Shown one piece after another: positions 1-11,879 of a DNA stretch of 64,000 bases. This DNA comes from Pictodentalium vernedei. Its lineage: Eukaryota; Mollusca; Scaphopoda; Dentaliida; Dentaliidae. The stretch lies in assembly GCA_031216915.1 (NCBI GenBank), contig CM062291.1, positions 39,007,621 through 39,071,620 of the forward strand, read 5' to 3'. How positions within the stretch are numbered: position 1 is the stretch's first letter; the number at the start of each line of letters is the position of its first letter. The translations under genes and the position numbers were made by a program. The notes under the pieces were generated by a model. That model worked only from the letters and a program-made list of their open reading frames with translations. It searched no databases and was not told the origin of the DNA.

Positions 1-61
1 GGTTGTCTGCTATTCGTGTTGGGTAAAATAACGGTTAAGCAGACGGGAATACTCACAGATT

Positions 62-340
62 CAAATGAATGTTTTTTTTTAAAAAATATTCTTTAAAAAC
101 TTAAGTTATTTATTTACTGGTTATTAGGTTCACTTTCAGTATCTTTGTCTTCCTCGTGGCGGCAACAAAGGGATGAAGTTAAGTTTAACTAATCGTTTAT
201 ACCTATGCGGTCCACTTTAGAGGACGTTCACCCCAGACGTTGGTTCCGGGTCATATTTTACCATTACAGCAGAACCTGTTTATAACACAGTAAACAAGCA
301 CTAATTCACTTCTCGAGGTCCTCGCGGGACTATTGAAACC
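62..340. repeat. SINE-like dispersed repeat, copy 1
   Basis: The stretch starts with TTATTTATTTACTGG and runs through a CGTTTATACC / TTTAGAGGACGTTCACC core to a block near ACTAATTCACTTC. The same order of blocks appears at 51,958-52,650 and 55,703-55,935, so this is a dispersed repeat and not unique DNA. No reading frame of interest lies in it. The family is unidentified. Confidence 0.55.
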
Positions 341-540
341 ATAAGGGAGAAAGCGAGAAACAGAGCTGGGCCGACATAGTTCATCAAATATTTCATACTA
401 AAGGCTGATTACTGTGCAGGTGTGGCGACAGAATTTCGCTGATCGGGAGGCTTGTGCTCCCCGACGCGGAAGCTAGGGAATTACCCGACAATCACATAAT
501 ACAGGAAGAAGTCTCCCCAACGGGTGGGCTAACTCTCCCC

Positions 541-600
541 GACGTGGGGGGGGGGGGGGGGTGGGGGGTGGGGGGTGGGAAGGGGGGGAGGTCCCCTGAC
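541..600. repeat. Poly-G / G-rich tract
   Basis: A run of about 15 G followed by further G blocks separated by single T or A. It belongs to a set of similar tracts spread over the window. Short frames reading glycine across it are low-complexity artefacts. Confidence 0.8.
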
Positions 601-781
601 CTCTTTGGCGCCACCCCTGTTACTCTGTCAATATCGATAGGCAAACAGATGGAGCGATTATGAAGGAGAGACATCAGGTAGTTTGACCCGTAGGTTTTTC
701 TTTCTAACAAAAGTGCATTCCTTCGATCTATGAATGTTGGTTATCGTATAGGGATTGCCTGGTACAATTGCCGGACATATA

Positions 782-2470
782 AGTAGTAGATGTGGAGATC
801 CCTATTCAGGGGGACCTAGGAAGTGACGTCATGTTTGGTTGCCATGAGCGGCCATCTGGTGACGTCATCCCCATAGTGATACGTGGTGTTAGTGCGCATG
901 CGCAGCGCGTGTTGTTTGGGTGATACGTGTTTCTGCCGGCCATTTTGTATACTGGAGGCCGCCATCTTGGTTTCTATGGTAGCATGTGGTTGTTATGTTA
1001 CCCAATGGCCTACAACCAGACGGGGACATGTTCGGAGGATGTATTCCTTTGTACAAGAGTAATTTTCCAATTTGTAGACAAGTTTAACTACTTCGAATAC
1101 TTTCATAATCTTCTTCTATCTATCCTCGATAGGTATCCTAAAATACTACAATACCAGGCCATAGGTATCCTCAAATACCGAAATGAGGCTAAGAGGGACA
1201 GTAAATTAGACCTCGTCGAGGGATTTTCCCGATCGACTCTCACATTTCATACAATATTTTATTTTAGTAGCATGGAGGCATCAATTAATAATCGTTCACA
1301 CACTCGCTCATCGACCCACTCAGCCATCACTCAAGTCAGTGATTGAATGCGTGAGTGAATGAGCAAACGAGTCAGGGTGAGGAAGCATCGAGTTTTCCAA
1401 GTAGGCATTTCGCTGAGTTGATATTGAGCTTTCACCTTCAGGTTGGGAGCTAGCCATCAATTACACTCACACGAAGGTATCGTCGATAGGTATCCTAAAA
1501 TACTACAATACCAGGCCATAGGTATCCTCAAATACCGAAATGAGGGTAAGAAGGATAGTAAATTAGACACCATTGAGGGATTTTCCCATGGCCCTCATGG
1601 TCTCAATCGAAATGAGGTTAAGAGGGATAGTAAATTATACCTCATTGGGGGGATTTCTCATAGTCCCCATGGCCTCATACGACTAAAACGGGATTCCATA
1701 ACCATAGACGTTTCACAAAAAAAGGGATTCCATGGGACGTGGCCATGGATATAGAGGTGATGAGAATCGTATAGGACGTCGTTGTAATAAGGTGAGATAA
1801 CTCTGCATAAAGATTAGAGGGGATGAAGCAATCTGATTAGTTAGTTAGCGCCAGAAAAGTGAACTGATTGGGTGAACTAGATAAATGAAACAACAAGAGT
1901 ACTCGGAATAGGGTCAGAACTAACCAGAACAGACCAGAAAAGCTAAATATAGTAACAATAAGCAGAGCCGTTCCACATGATAGGCTCTTCTACTCTACTG
2001 GAGTATACTCCAGGACAAACGAACATGATCGGGTAGACGAAAACTATTGCATAAATAGATTGAAGAAGAGGATTCTGAAAGAATTCGAAAGAATAAAAAT
2101 TGTCGGCTTGTTTCTGGTAATTCTACGAATCTGGAAATTACTCTTGTACAAAGGGATACACCGACCGAACATGTCCCCGTTTGGTTGTAGGCCATTGGGT
2201 AACATAGCAACCACGTGCTGCCATAGAAACCAAGATGGCGGCCTCCAGTATACAAAATGGCCGACGGAAACACGTATCACCCTAACAACATGCGCAGCTC
2301 ATGCGCACTAACACGGCGTATCAATATGGGGATGACGGCACAAGATGGACGCTCACGCGGGTTACTATGACAACCAAACATGGCGCCACTGGGTCACGTG
2401 ACATGACGTCATTTCCCAGGTCCCCGCTAGGTCCTCCTGAATAGGGTCGATCTCCACATCTCCTACTACT
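782..2470. mobile_element. Mini-Polinton derivative (internally deleted, non-autonomous)
   Basis: The left end begins AGTAGTAGATGTGGAGATC and the right end, read on the minus strand, begins AGTAGTAGGAGATGTGG. Flanks CATATA (776-781) and CATATG (2,471-2,476) look like a 6-bp target duplication with one change. The arms carry the CTGGAGGCCGCCATCTTGG block and the CACGTG-rich subterminal zone seen in the 5.3 kb and 22 kb relatives. The left arm is short (to about 1,130). The right half, from about 1,480, follows most of the long arm of the 5.3 kb element. Inside, a unit with TAGGTATCCTAAAATACTAC is present twice, near 1,130 and 1,490. No protein gene is recognised, so this is a MITE-like deletion product that would need proteins from elsewhere. 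The arms have diverged moderately, so it is older than the 5.3 kb element. Confidence 0.8.
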
Positions 2471-2476
2471 CATATG

Positions 2477-2779
2477 TAAGCGGATTATTAAAAAATGGAT
2501 TAGAACTGAAATCCGGTGGGAGAATGTAAATTTAATATATGCACAATATCACTTTCCCGTACATTATCAAAGCAGCACTAGGGACGGGCTACAGACAAAT
2601 AATATATGAACACACACAAGGAAAGTCTTTAAAAAAATCATTAATATTGCATCCAAACATAGCGAATATCTTTCAACTCATTCATTTAGTGTTCCCCCAA
2701 TACATAACATAAGGATAAGATGTTAGTAAATAAAATATAACTTACCAATGTCGTGGTGGTCAATAAAAAGATTTCTATA
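2477..2779. other. A+T-rich spacer
   Basis: I see no gene, terminal repeat or tandem structure here. Confidence 0.5.
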
Positions 2780-2783
2780 TCGT

Positions 2784-2900
2784 CGGCTGAGTGCTAGAAT
2801 ATTCTATGTCCCATAGGGGAGATAATATATAGTCCCATAGGGGAGATAATATATAGTCCCATAGGGGACATAGAACATTCTAGCACTCAGGCAACGATAT
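2784..2900. repeat. Short hairpin MITE (GTGCTAGAAT family), expanded loop
   Basis: The arms CGTCGGCTGAGTGCTAGAAT and its complement (CATTCTAGCACTCAGG) flank a centre of CCCATAGGGG with AGATAATATATAGT. The centre is present in three tandem copies, unlike the single-centre relatives at 42,261 and 55,418. Confidence 0.75.
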
Positions 2901-2949
2901 GTCTCCGATTTATAAATATATGTTTCCGTCACGAAATCTATGTAACTCT

Positions 2950-3735
2950 CCCAAAAGCTGTAATTTATAGAGGGTATGGAATGAGTGTTTTCCTCATATA
3001 ATATTTATGAAACGAGTCTAAGAATTTTCCGTTTTGGCGAGCCTCTCGCGAGCCCAAACGGAAAATTCGGACGAGTTTCATAAATATTATATGAGAAAAA
3101 CACTCATTTCATATTCTATTTATCATATGACACACACACGCACAAATTATCCACTTAGTATGACTTTTTAACCCACCACCTAACTTGAATTGCAGACGGC
3201 ACTTGGAAAAAACATCCTCGTACAACTAAAAAAATTTCATTTTTTTGCTTCCAAAACATAGGTTATGACCCCTCATTGGAACGAGCTCGTCGAGCTCGTT
3301 CCAATGAGGGGTCATAACCTATGTTTTGGAAGCAAAAAGTGAAAGTATAAAAAAAAAATGAATGGCGTTTTTCTTGTAGGTAAAAGATTAATACAATTTA
3401 ACCCACCCTAATTAGGACAGATAACGTAAATTCTCCCTACGGAAATTATGCAAATGTCACCCAGTTGTATTTTGTTTAGCCAATCAAATTGTCCAGTTTT
3501 GAAATTGACCAATGAAAGCTCCCAACTCTAATTATGCAAATTATGAAAATGTGGCCCAGTTGTATTTTGTTCAGCCAATCAAATTGTCTAGTTTTGAAAT
3601 TGACCAATGAAATTGACGGAATGCTTTATTTATCACTGATTAATATGAAAACAAAATATCAAATGTTTTAAAGTGAACAAAACGGACGAGTTATATGATA
3701 AATAAATATATGTCCCCATCACAAAATCTATGTAA
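2950..3735 (+). mobile_element. Composite foldback element, copy 1
   Basis: Two large palindromes lie side by side. The first centres on a GCGAGCCTCTCGCGAGC core with arms through AAACGGAAAATT and CATAAATATTATATGAG. The second centres on GAGCTCGTCGAGCTC with arms through GGGGTCATAACCTATG. A tail follows with repeated CAGCCAATCAAATTG. The same order, inverted, recurs at 11,055-11,785, so both palindromes and the tail move as one unit or are parts of one larger element. No coding capacity is seen. Confidence 0.7.
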
Positions 3736-3739
3736 CTCC

Positions 3740-6055
3740 CAAAAACTGTAATCAAGATGGAAATCGACTAAAACCAAGAGTGGTTTTGATGTGAAAATGA
3801 AGATGTCACATGATATCCGTGCAGAGAATTCTCAATAGCGTCGTTTCATACCTACTGGAGGATCCAAGGGTACACCTACTTTCAATTTATAATTATGGAT
3901 AGGCGTGCGTTTCAAGCTATTTTATCTGGACAAGGCAGCTGCGTCGCACTGCCATCTATAACTACCATTTTATTTAGCCATTATCATAAATTAGGCGCTC
4001 CATTGAATCACAAAAAGTAATAATGTGTTCATGAAAGCAAAGTGTGTGGCATGCTCAAAGATACTTTCCGCGTGTTTATAATGTATATATAACCCTTTAC
4101 GTCCGTAATTCTTGAACACAAACTGAGACACTCGAAAATTAAACGACCGAGACTACAGAATTGTTCTAAACAGTAACAGAAACAAAGTAATTCTACATTT
4201 CAGTTGAGTTTTAGAAATTATTCGCTATTGTTACGATTAATTCAATACGCCATTTGCATTCCGGAATTTTATCATGAGTATATGGTATCACAGAAGTAAA
4301 TATTTTCCCATAGGCCACCATTATAACGTTCAGGCGAAAAACGAATATGATCGCATCACTTTAAGTCTGGCATTCAAATATCTTTTTCAAGTATAGCCCT
4401 TCGGACAACTTGTTCTGACCCGAAAACATGGGGTCATGCAACATATAAGAGAGAAAATTATGACTCGAAGCGAAGTACCGGTCACGTGCATATATTTTTC
4501 AGGGAATTCTCTACAAAAACACGCAAAAAGTAAATTGTTTTTAGGTCCAAAAGTCATCAAATCACCCTCTTCTTTATCAGGAATATTCAACAATAATACA
4601 AGATGTCAGCAGAATGTTTTAAACGTTTATTGAAACAATATAATTTCCCAAGGCTGTTTATTTTTAGAGATTGCATCATTTCCAAATGCAACATTTCAAG
4701 GCGGGAAACTCCAATTCAAATATTTAGTCTGGCGATAATATATGCTACACACAAAATGAACAATTTGTGATAAAATATGACCAGCGAAAGAATACATACA
4801 CAATATAAATTGTGAACCACGGATCTGCCATCAGGTAAACACATATCTGCCATCAGGTAACCACAGATCTGTACTTTGAAATGTGATTTACGATAGGACA
4901 CGCGGACATCATGTGTGAATGATATGTGTGACTTCAACACTTTTGACGCAACAGTCAGCTAAAGTCGACAGCACGCCAACCAGCGGTAGGCAACTATAGT
5001 CGCCATTTTAAACAACTGTGTGTGTCCATCTCCAAGTGCTATCAATCAAATATCAACGCATTCCTATGTTTCGTGCACGGTTTTTATTCTATCCATGAGG
5101 TATTACAGAACTAAATATTTTCCCATAGGCGACCATTATAACACTTATGTGGAAAAAAATATGATCGCATAACTTAAAATTCAAAATTTAAATACTTACA
5201 TAAATTACAGACTTTCACACAACTTTCTATGGCCAGAAAACGGGGGAGGGGGGAGGGGGGGTGGGGTCATGCAACAAATAAGAGAAAAAATTCACCAGGA
5301 AGTGAAGTACCGTCTTTGAACTCAGTTTTTTCTGGGAATTCCCAACAAAAGTACACAAATAGTTAACTGAATTTTTTAGATCCAGAAAATACGTAGAAAA
5401 TCTCTTTTTTCTTGTGGAATATTCAGTATTGATGTAAAAATCTAATAAAATGCAATAAGTTTTTTTTCTAGGAGTCTTTTTTAAGGCAGATCACTCTAAA
5501 CCAAATATTTAGTTCTGCGATACCAAGAACAGTTATATTGTCACTGAAAGCATAAAGGTGCCAACTGCAACGCATCTGCGTTGCAGTTGGCACCTTCAGG
5601 GTTTTGAAATGACAATATCACACTGTCTCTAATAATGTAGATCCTACTGTGTTATTTTGACTGCAGAAATACAGAAATCAGTAGAGAAACAAAATCCTAC
5701 TAAAATGTACGGCAATATATATAAAACAAATCATGATCCAGTTCTGAAAAAAACACACTATGAGATCCCTGGAACGCTTTTAAGAATTGTAATTCTTTAA
5801 TCTAATAAACCGTATTTTAGTAAAATGCCTGATAATTATTACGCTCTGATAATTTTATTTCTTGAGATACTCCGCGCCAAAAGAGTTAAAACACGAATTT
5901 CGTTAATCCATCCTCCATGAAATGTAATGTAGCTGATGATGGATGGCATGTTTGTACACCAATTGGGAATGATATGTCTGCTATTGAATTACTGATTCCA
6001 TTTTTCTATTCTATATGTACTGAAACATGGCTGATGGTTAGGGGCATATATACGA
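3740..6055. other. Unassigned DNA with a diverged ~330-bp duplication
   Basis: No gene is recognised. Segments 4,268-4,610 and 5,092-5,440 are clearly related: both contain AATATTTTCCCATAGG, a GGGGTCATGCAACA block and AGCGAAGTACCG / AGTGAAGTACCG, so one is an old copy of the other. The second copy has gained a G-rich run near 5,243. The function and family are unknown. Confidence 0.5.
5534..5630. repeat. Hairpin, 42-bp near-perfect core
   Basis: Positions 5,555-5,596 form a near-perfect palindrome (AAGGTGCCAACTGCAACGCA and its complement). Weaker arms with TTGTCA extend it to about 5,534 and 5,630. It is a single copy in this window. Confidence 0.7.
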
Positions 6056-6225
6056 TGGACGGAGAAAAGCCTAGTGAAGAAAAGCCCAAAGAAGAAAAGC
6101 CCTAAACTTACTTCTGCAGAGAAGAGCCATGGGCTATTTTTGCAGGGTTAGGAGAAAAGCCCTAAATAATAATTTTTAGTTAATTTCTGTATTTTTAATG
6201 GAGAAAAGGCCTAAATTAATTTTTA
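6056..6225 (+). repeat. GAGAAAAGCCC motif cluster, left
   Basis: AGAAAAGCCC or close variants occur several times, with a GGGCTATTTTTGCAGGG block between. A short frame reading EEKPKEEKP across it reflects the repeated motif, not a real gene. A similar cluster in opposite orientation lies at 10,035-10,160. Confidence 0.5.
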
Positions 6226-6445
6226 CCTAATTTCGGTATTTTTTGTATTTTTAATAAATATATTATACTTTTTTAGTTTGGAAGGGAGATGAAAAGAAAC
6301 TAGAATGCTTACCTATGTGTACACACTAAATAAAAACTATTCTTTTTATTTGGAGGTTATTGACACATCTAAAGGATGATGAAGCACAAGTTCGTTTAGA
6401 ACTCTTGCAGGAAGCTCGAGGTCAACCCCGAACTAAACGAGTTAA

Positions 6446-6686
6446 CTTTTTGAGTGCTAGAAGCCACTATCAGGGCTTTCAAAGAAATGAGGGAACTAGT
6501 ACAAAAGCCAACATTTTCCTTGCTTATGTTTCATATTCAGTCAAATGCAATTAATATTTTATTTATAAAAATGTGTTTTATCACAAATTATTGAAGAGTG
6601 CCTGAGGGCACTCTTCAATAATTTGTAATAATACAAATTTTTATGAACTTATTCAGACCACCAAAAATAATATAGCGCTCAACCAG
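6446..6686 (+). mobile_element. TTAA-flanked hairpin MITE (CACTCAACCAGTTAA family), copy 1
   Basis: It is bounded by TTAA at 6,442-6,445 and 6,687-6,690, with inner ends like TGAGTGCTAG and GCGCTCAACCAG. An internal hairpin reads CAAATTATTGAAGAGTGCC and back. TTAA target sites and short inverted ends are typical of piggyBac-type non-autonomous elements. Relatives lie at 34,656, 50,955, 52,654, 53,675 and 59,126. Confidence 0.7.
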
Positions 6687-6885
6687 TTAAAGGGTGCACA
6701 AAAACGCTTCAAGAGAAGCTCAAAAATGTATGAGTAGATTGTACATGTGGTAAAAAGACGGTATACCAATTTTTTATAAGGTGTTGGGCACTGTAAAAAT
6801 TTAATCATTTCAGTTGTTGTAAAACAACAACTACCGGCCCATCTCTTTATTGTATAGGTAAAATTATGGAGCGGGTTGTTTTTAA

Positions 6886-7119
6886 CCCTTTACCTAACAT
6901 GAAAAGCAGACGACACTTGCAAAAAAAATTCTTGAATAACTATTTTTTTTCATTTTTTGTCTCAAAAACATAGGTTATGACCCCTCGTTGGAACGAGCTC
7001 GTTCCAACGAGGGGTCATAACCTATGTTTTTGAGACAAAAAATGAAAATATTTTGAAAATTAATTGGCGATTTTTGAGAATAGCGCTGGCCGGTTTTGGC
7101 CGTTACGTTGGGTAAAGGG
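6886..7119. mobile_element. TTAA-flanked giant-hairpin MITE (CCCTTTACC family)
   Basis: It has TTAA at 6,882-6,885 and 7,120-7,123, ends CCCTTTACCTAAC and GTTGGGTAAAGGG, and a long central palindrome built on GTTGGAACGAGCTC with GGGGTCATAACCTATG arms. It is inserted in the reverse transcriptase frame of the surrounding LINE. It belongs to the most frequent hairpin family in the window. Confidence 0.85.
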
Positions 7120-7904
7120 TTAAGGAAGTCTACAAATATTTTAAAGATAACAACCTATTTTATGTTTTACAGTCTGGCTTCCTTCCAAACAACAGCACCG
7201 TCTTTCAGTCGTTAGAGGTTTATCACAAACTCTGTGACGCAAAAGACAAAAACAAACACATATGTGGTGTTTTCTGTGATATTTCGAAGGCATTTGATAG
7301 AGTGTGGCACCGAGGCCTCATATTTAAATTAAAGCAGTATGGTATCTCTGGTCCTTTGCTACGCTGGTTTTATAGCTACTTAACAGAAAGACACAGAGAG
7401 TAAAAATAAACTGTTGTAACTCCAGTTGTAGGGACATCAAGGCCGGGAGTCCCGCAGGGCTCAGTCCTTGGACCATTTCTGTTCTTATTTATATCAATGA
7501 CATCGTCAACAAAATTAATTCAATTACTCGCCTCTTTGCTGACGATACTTGTCTGACTGAATCGTCTGACGACCCTGGCAATATCCAAGCAAAGATGAAT
7601 TTGGAACTCAAGAAGTTAAACGAATGGGCTAACACATGTTTTGTCTCATTTAATGCTAAAAAGACAAAAGCAGTCCTTTTCACACTCAGCAAAAATATGT
7701 CGCCGTTAAACATTCTGTTTTATAGTGAAATAATCGATTTTTGTAATTCTCATAAGCATTTGAGTTTAACCTTGCAATCAAACTTGACTTAGGCAGGTCA
7801 CATTGATGAAATTTGTAAAAAGGCATGTTCGAGATTATCCATTACGTGTACACTCCATACGAAAAAATTATCCAAAAATCGTCTGAGTGTGTTATGTGTA
7901 ATTA

Positions 7905-8635
7905 CATAATGTCAGACGTCCACTCACTAATCAGTGTTGATTGGACTGTATTGGGAAAGGATTCGCCAATTAACATATTAATTTCTGTTCACTAAATCTT
8001 TTTTTCTACCTGATACATTTTGTTTGGGAATTTTGTATATCAAATAAAATCTTTAGAGGTGAAAATAGGTTCGGTAAATCCCGTTATTTTGTGTGATAAA
8101 TTTGATCCAAAAATGAGAATTTCGCCGATCGCGTGCAACAGTGTGGCCCTTCCGTCAATTGGATATACGTTGCATGAAATATTCTGAAGTCATTGGAGAC
8201 CGGTGAACAAACTCAGGGGGGGAATCCAAATCATATATAAGCGAAAATTTTATTTTAATATGAAAACAAATCGAAAATCTCACGAATTAACGTACGGATT
8301 TTTTCAATTCCTATATTAAACCGCAGTACAGAATTCTGGAAATGAAAGATATGGCATTTGTATCTGAATATTTTATTAAATGTAGGTTTTAGAAATTTTC
8401 TGACTGAACAATATAATTGCTAATCAGGGACAGTCTCTGAGAGATTTTTCTCGCGAAACATTAATTGGTTATGTAATCCTTCTCACGTGACCGCACTAAA
8501 CAGCTTTTCATGCCCGATGGTTTCTACACAAACGACGGGGTATTAACAAGTGCGGTTTTGTATGCAATGTACACGTAATGCTCAGTTAAGAAAATTGAAG
8601 TATAATTTTGATAGATCAAAATATATCACGAATTC
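7905..8635. other. Unknown insertion inside the LINE
   Basis: The LINE coding signal stops after a GTGTGTTATGTGTAATTAC stretch and resumes at ACCGATTTTAGAATAAATG. The ~730 bp between hold no recognisable frame. I could not define clean inverted ends. Confidence 0.45.
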
Positions 8636-9694
8636 ATACTACCGATTTTAGAATAAATGTGGTGCTCCACAGTATCAACTAAACGTTTGGAAGCTGTTCA
8701 CTGCGACGCAGCCTGAGCAGTTAGCGGATTGATACGATCTGTTCCACGGGACCGACTTCTGTTCGACGTTGGTTGGAACAGCTTGAATAGCAGACGCCAT
8801 TTCCAGAAACTGTGTAACTTTTACAAAATTGTTACTGGCACTGCTCCGAGTTTTCTCCATGACCTGATACCACTACGTTTTTCTAATGTATCCCAACATA
8901 ATCTACAAAATGCGTCTAATTTTGTTTCCTATTCCTGTCGAACAGAGCTGTTCAAACGGTCATTTTTCCCCTCGTGCGTCCAAATTTGGAATACCCTACC
9001 GGAGACGGTACAAAATAGTACGTCGCTTGCGGAATTCAAGAAATCCATTTTACCACCTTTGTACAAGCCTCCGTCTTACTTCTCAATCGGAACAAGAAAA
9101 TACACCATTCACGCACGCAAAACTACGAACTGGTTGAAGCGACCTCAATTGTGACAAATTCAATAATTTCATATCCGATACTCCATTATGTTCATGTGTA
9201 ACGATGGTGTTGAGGACGCAGAACACTATTTCTTCGTGTGTGCCTTGGATTTTGATATTCGCAATACCCTTATCGGTGATTTGTAAAAAATCACAGCCAA
9301 CTGGAATTCAACTAATTTAGTATTATATGGAAGCCCGTTATTACCCGAAAGTAGTAATATATCTATATTTTTATCTGTTAAAAAATTCATTCGTGACTCA
9401 CAAAGATTCGATCTACATCCTCATAATTATGAATGTTCTCTACACAATTGTGGCCTCTAGGGTATAATAAAAATAATCTGACTTCCGTCGTGGGTATGCT
9501 ATTGCGGAGAGACCTGAAACTCCCACTGTGATAGTGAACCCATGGCGAAAGATATGCTATGAAGGGTATGGCCACGCAATGGAGGTCCAAACTGTTGCGT
9601 GAACATCCTCAGAAGTGAAAACCTGTGTCTAGTGGCAGTAACCAAGATGTTAATTTAGACTCACATTACGGACCAAGATACTATAGAATGTAAA

Positions 9695-9785
9695 TGGAGA
9701 GGGGGGGGGGGGGGGGGCATCGTCACTGGATCTATAGTTGTATTTCATGTTTTCTTTCTACTCTCTCTCTCTCTCTCTCTCTTTC
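9695..9785. repeat. Poly-G tract and (CT)n microsatellite in the LINE 3' UTR
   Basis: About 16 G near 9,702 are followed by a (CT)n run at 9,761-9,782. Confidence 0.8.
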
Positions 9786-10034
9786 AGTTTAATTTGTGTT
9801 TGTCTAGAATGTTTATAATATTTAGATTTTGTTAGATTCTGTTATTTATGGAATACGTGCTGCCATATTGTAAATTGTTAGTCATTGTACAGGAACGGAG
9901 GGGCTTCTAAGTGGTAAGCACTTGTCCTCCAATCCCGATTTGCATTGTCAAATGGCAAATAAAAATATGTTCAATCTAAAAACAATATGCAGCAGTTATG
10001 TCAAAGAAAAACAATAAAATATCTAAAATTTGTT

Positions 10035-10160
10035 TCTCATCAGGCTTTTCCACAGATATTGACCAGTTTGGACTTTTCTCCACGTCCTGTGAAAATAGCT
10101 CAGGGCTTTTCTCCTAGGCAGTCAAAATAGAGCATTTCTCCTCAGGGCTGGACCATATTA
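10035..10160 (-). repeat. GAGAAAAGCCC motif cluster, right (inverted)
   Basis: On the minus strand it reads GGAGAAAAGCCCTGAGC, then GGAGAAAAGTCC. This matches the left cluster at 6,056-6,225 in inverted orientation. Together they may be remains of long inverted ends of one element that once enclosed the LINE, or two independent copies. Confidence 0.4.
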
Positions 10161-11050
10161 TTGACACCTGTTGACCACACCATATTTGTAAACAATACGT
10201 CCACTGACTTCCAATGTGTTTTATGTGCTTACTGGCACATAGAACACATTAGAACTCAGGAGACGAATTATAGCTGTCGGTATAAAAAAGCAAATGACAC
10301 TCGGGGTAGGAAAGATGACATTTTGGGGGTAGAGATCCCGTGTGAACCACGGGAAATGAAGCAATGCTTGTGTACTATGAGTAAACAAGTCCTGTTTTAA
10401 TGGTAAACTAGGACCCAGTCACCAATGCTTGGGATGAAATTCCTCTAAAATGGGTAACATGGGCATAAAGAATCCAGGATAAAACCCCCTCAAGACAATA
10501 CCCCCTCGGAAATACCCCGCCAACAAACCCCCTCATGACAACATCACATCACCTTAATTGACTTCTTGGACAGAACCCCCTCACATAGCAAAATAAATGA
10601 TAATGAACACGATTTTAATTTATTTATTTATATATTTATTTATTTATTATTTTTTTGTTTACTCATTTTTCATTAAATTATATTTCACACACATAATAAA
10701 CATGCATATGTTAACAAATAAACACCTTTTGATATGAAAACTTCGGGTTTTTTCATAATACTTAATCCCTCCACCTAGTTGGAAATTCACTACCAAAAAA
10801 AATTAGAAAATGAAGCCATGAAAGAGGGCATAAAATTGATCCTTATAACTGAAATGTAACACGTTTATGATAGAATTATCAGGTTATTATTATTTGGTAT
10901 TATTCTGGGAATTGAATATGTGCTAAACAAATGTACAAGCTTAGAACTTTGAACAATTCACACTGTCCTAACATTAAATCAGATCTTACGCAGAAATGAT
11001 CAGTTTTCGATGTTTCATCATTTTGTAACTGTGAATGATGGAATTTACTC
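10161..11050. other. Non-coding A+T-rich region with ACCCCCTC motifs
   Basis: Between 10,484 and 10,578 the motif ACCCCCTC or a near variant occurs four or five times at irregular spacing. From 10,615 to 10,660 there is a TTTA-rich run. No gene was found. Confidence 0.45.
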
Positions 11051-11054
11051 ATGA

Positions 11055-11785
11055 TAAATGATTTTATCATATGACTCGCCTGGTTTATTCACTTTAAAAC
11101 ATTTGATATTTTGTTTTCATATTAATCAGTGATAAATAAAGCCTTCCGTCAATTTCATTGGTCAATTTCAAAACTAGACAATTTGATTGGCTGAACAAAG
11201 TACAACTGGGCCATATTTTCATAATTTGCATAACTGGGGTTGAAAGATTTCTTTGGTCAATTTCAAATATGGGCAGTTTGATTGGCTGAACAAAATACAA
11301 CTGGGTCACATTTGCATAATTTCAGTGGGGAGAATTTACGTTATCTGTCCTATTTAGGGTGGGTTATATTGTATTAATTTTACCTACAAGAAAAACGCCA
11401 TTCATTTTTTTATATTTTAACTTTTTGCTTCCAAAACATAGGTTATGACCCCTCATTGCAACGAGCTCGACGAGCTCGTTCCAATGAGGGGTCATAACTT
11501 ATGTTTTGGAAGCAAAAAGTGAAAAATTTTAGTTATACGAGGATGTTTTTTCCAAGTGCCGTCTGCAACTCAAGTTAGGTGATGGGTTAAAAAGTCATAC
11601 TAAGTGGCTAATTTGTGCGTGTGTGTGTCATATGATAAATAGAATATGAAATGAGTGGTTTTCTCCTATAATATTTATGAAACTCGTCCGAATTTTCCGT
11701 TTGGGCTCGCCAAAACGGAAAATTTTTAGACTCGTTTCATAAATATCATATGAGAAAAACACTCATTCCATATATTCTATTTATG
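11055..11785 (-). mobile_element. Composite foldback element, copy 2
   Basis: This is the inverted relative of 2,950-3,735, with the same CAATCAAATTG tail, GGGGTCATAACC palindrome, CACACACACGCACAAAT spacer and AAACGGAAAATT palindrome in reverse order. It ends about 90 bp before the satellite Polinton. Confidence 0.7.
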
Positions 11786-11873
11786 AACAGCATTATTGCT
11801 ATTATTCACAACAGAATTGCAGTCATGGTGTCTACTTTGTCATTTTGGTTATTCGTGTCATGTCTGTGTGTCA

Positions 11874-11879
11874 TCCGTC
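11874..11879. repeat. 6-bp target-site duplication, left
   Basis: TCCGTC lies immediately outside the AG terminus and is identical to 17,198-17,203. Six-base duplications and 5'-AG ends are characteristic of Polinton insertion. Confidence 0.9.

Larger units (their letters stand above)
6800..9975 (+). mobile_element. LINE (non-LTR retrotransposon) fragment
   Basis: Frames of a reverse transcriptase are spread over this region. They include YRPISL and GKIMERVV before 6,886, FCDISKAFDRVWHRGL near 7,275, GVPQGSVLGPFLFL near 7,450 and ISLLCVI-like thumb sequence to about 7,900. A C-terminal part follows at 8,640-9,150, with GTAPSFLHDLIPLRFS and FFPSCVQIWNTLPE. The 3' UTR ends near 9,975 with an AATAAAAATATG-type end. 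Stops, frame changes and two insertions (a TTAA-flanked MITE at 6,886-7,119 and unknown DNA at about 7,905-8,635) show that it is dead. The 5' part with ORF1 and endonuclease was not seen. The C-terminal domain recalls CR1/L2-like LINEs of aquatic invertebrates, but I cannot fix the clade. Confidence 0.85.

Noticed and set aside
2784-2900. Short direct repeats as a CRISPR array
   Set aside because: The repeats are an expanded hairpin centre without unique spacers, and the context is animal.
5917-6105. Small frame ending EEKPKEEKP
   Set aside because: The end is produced by the GAGAAAAGCCC motif repeat, and the rest has no recognisable feature.
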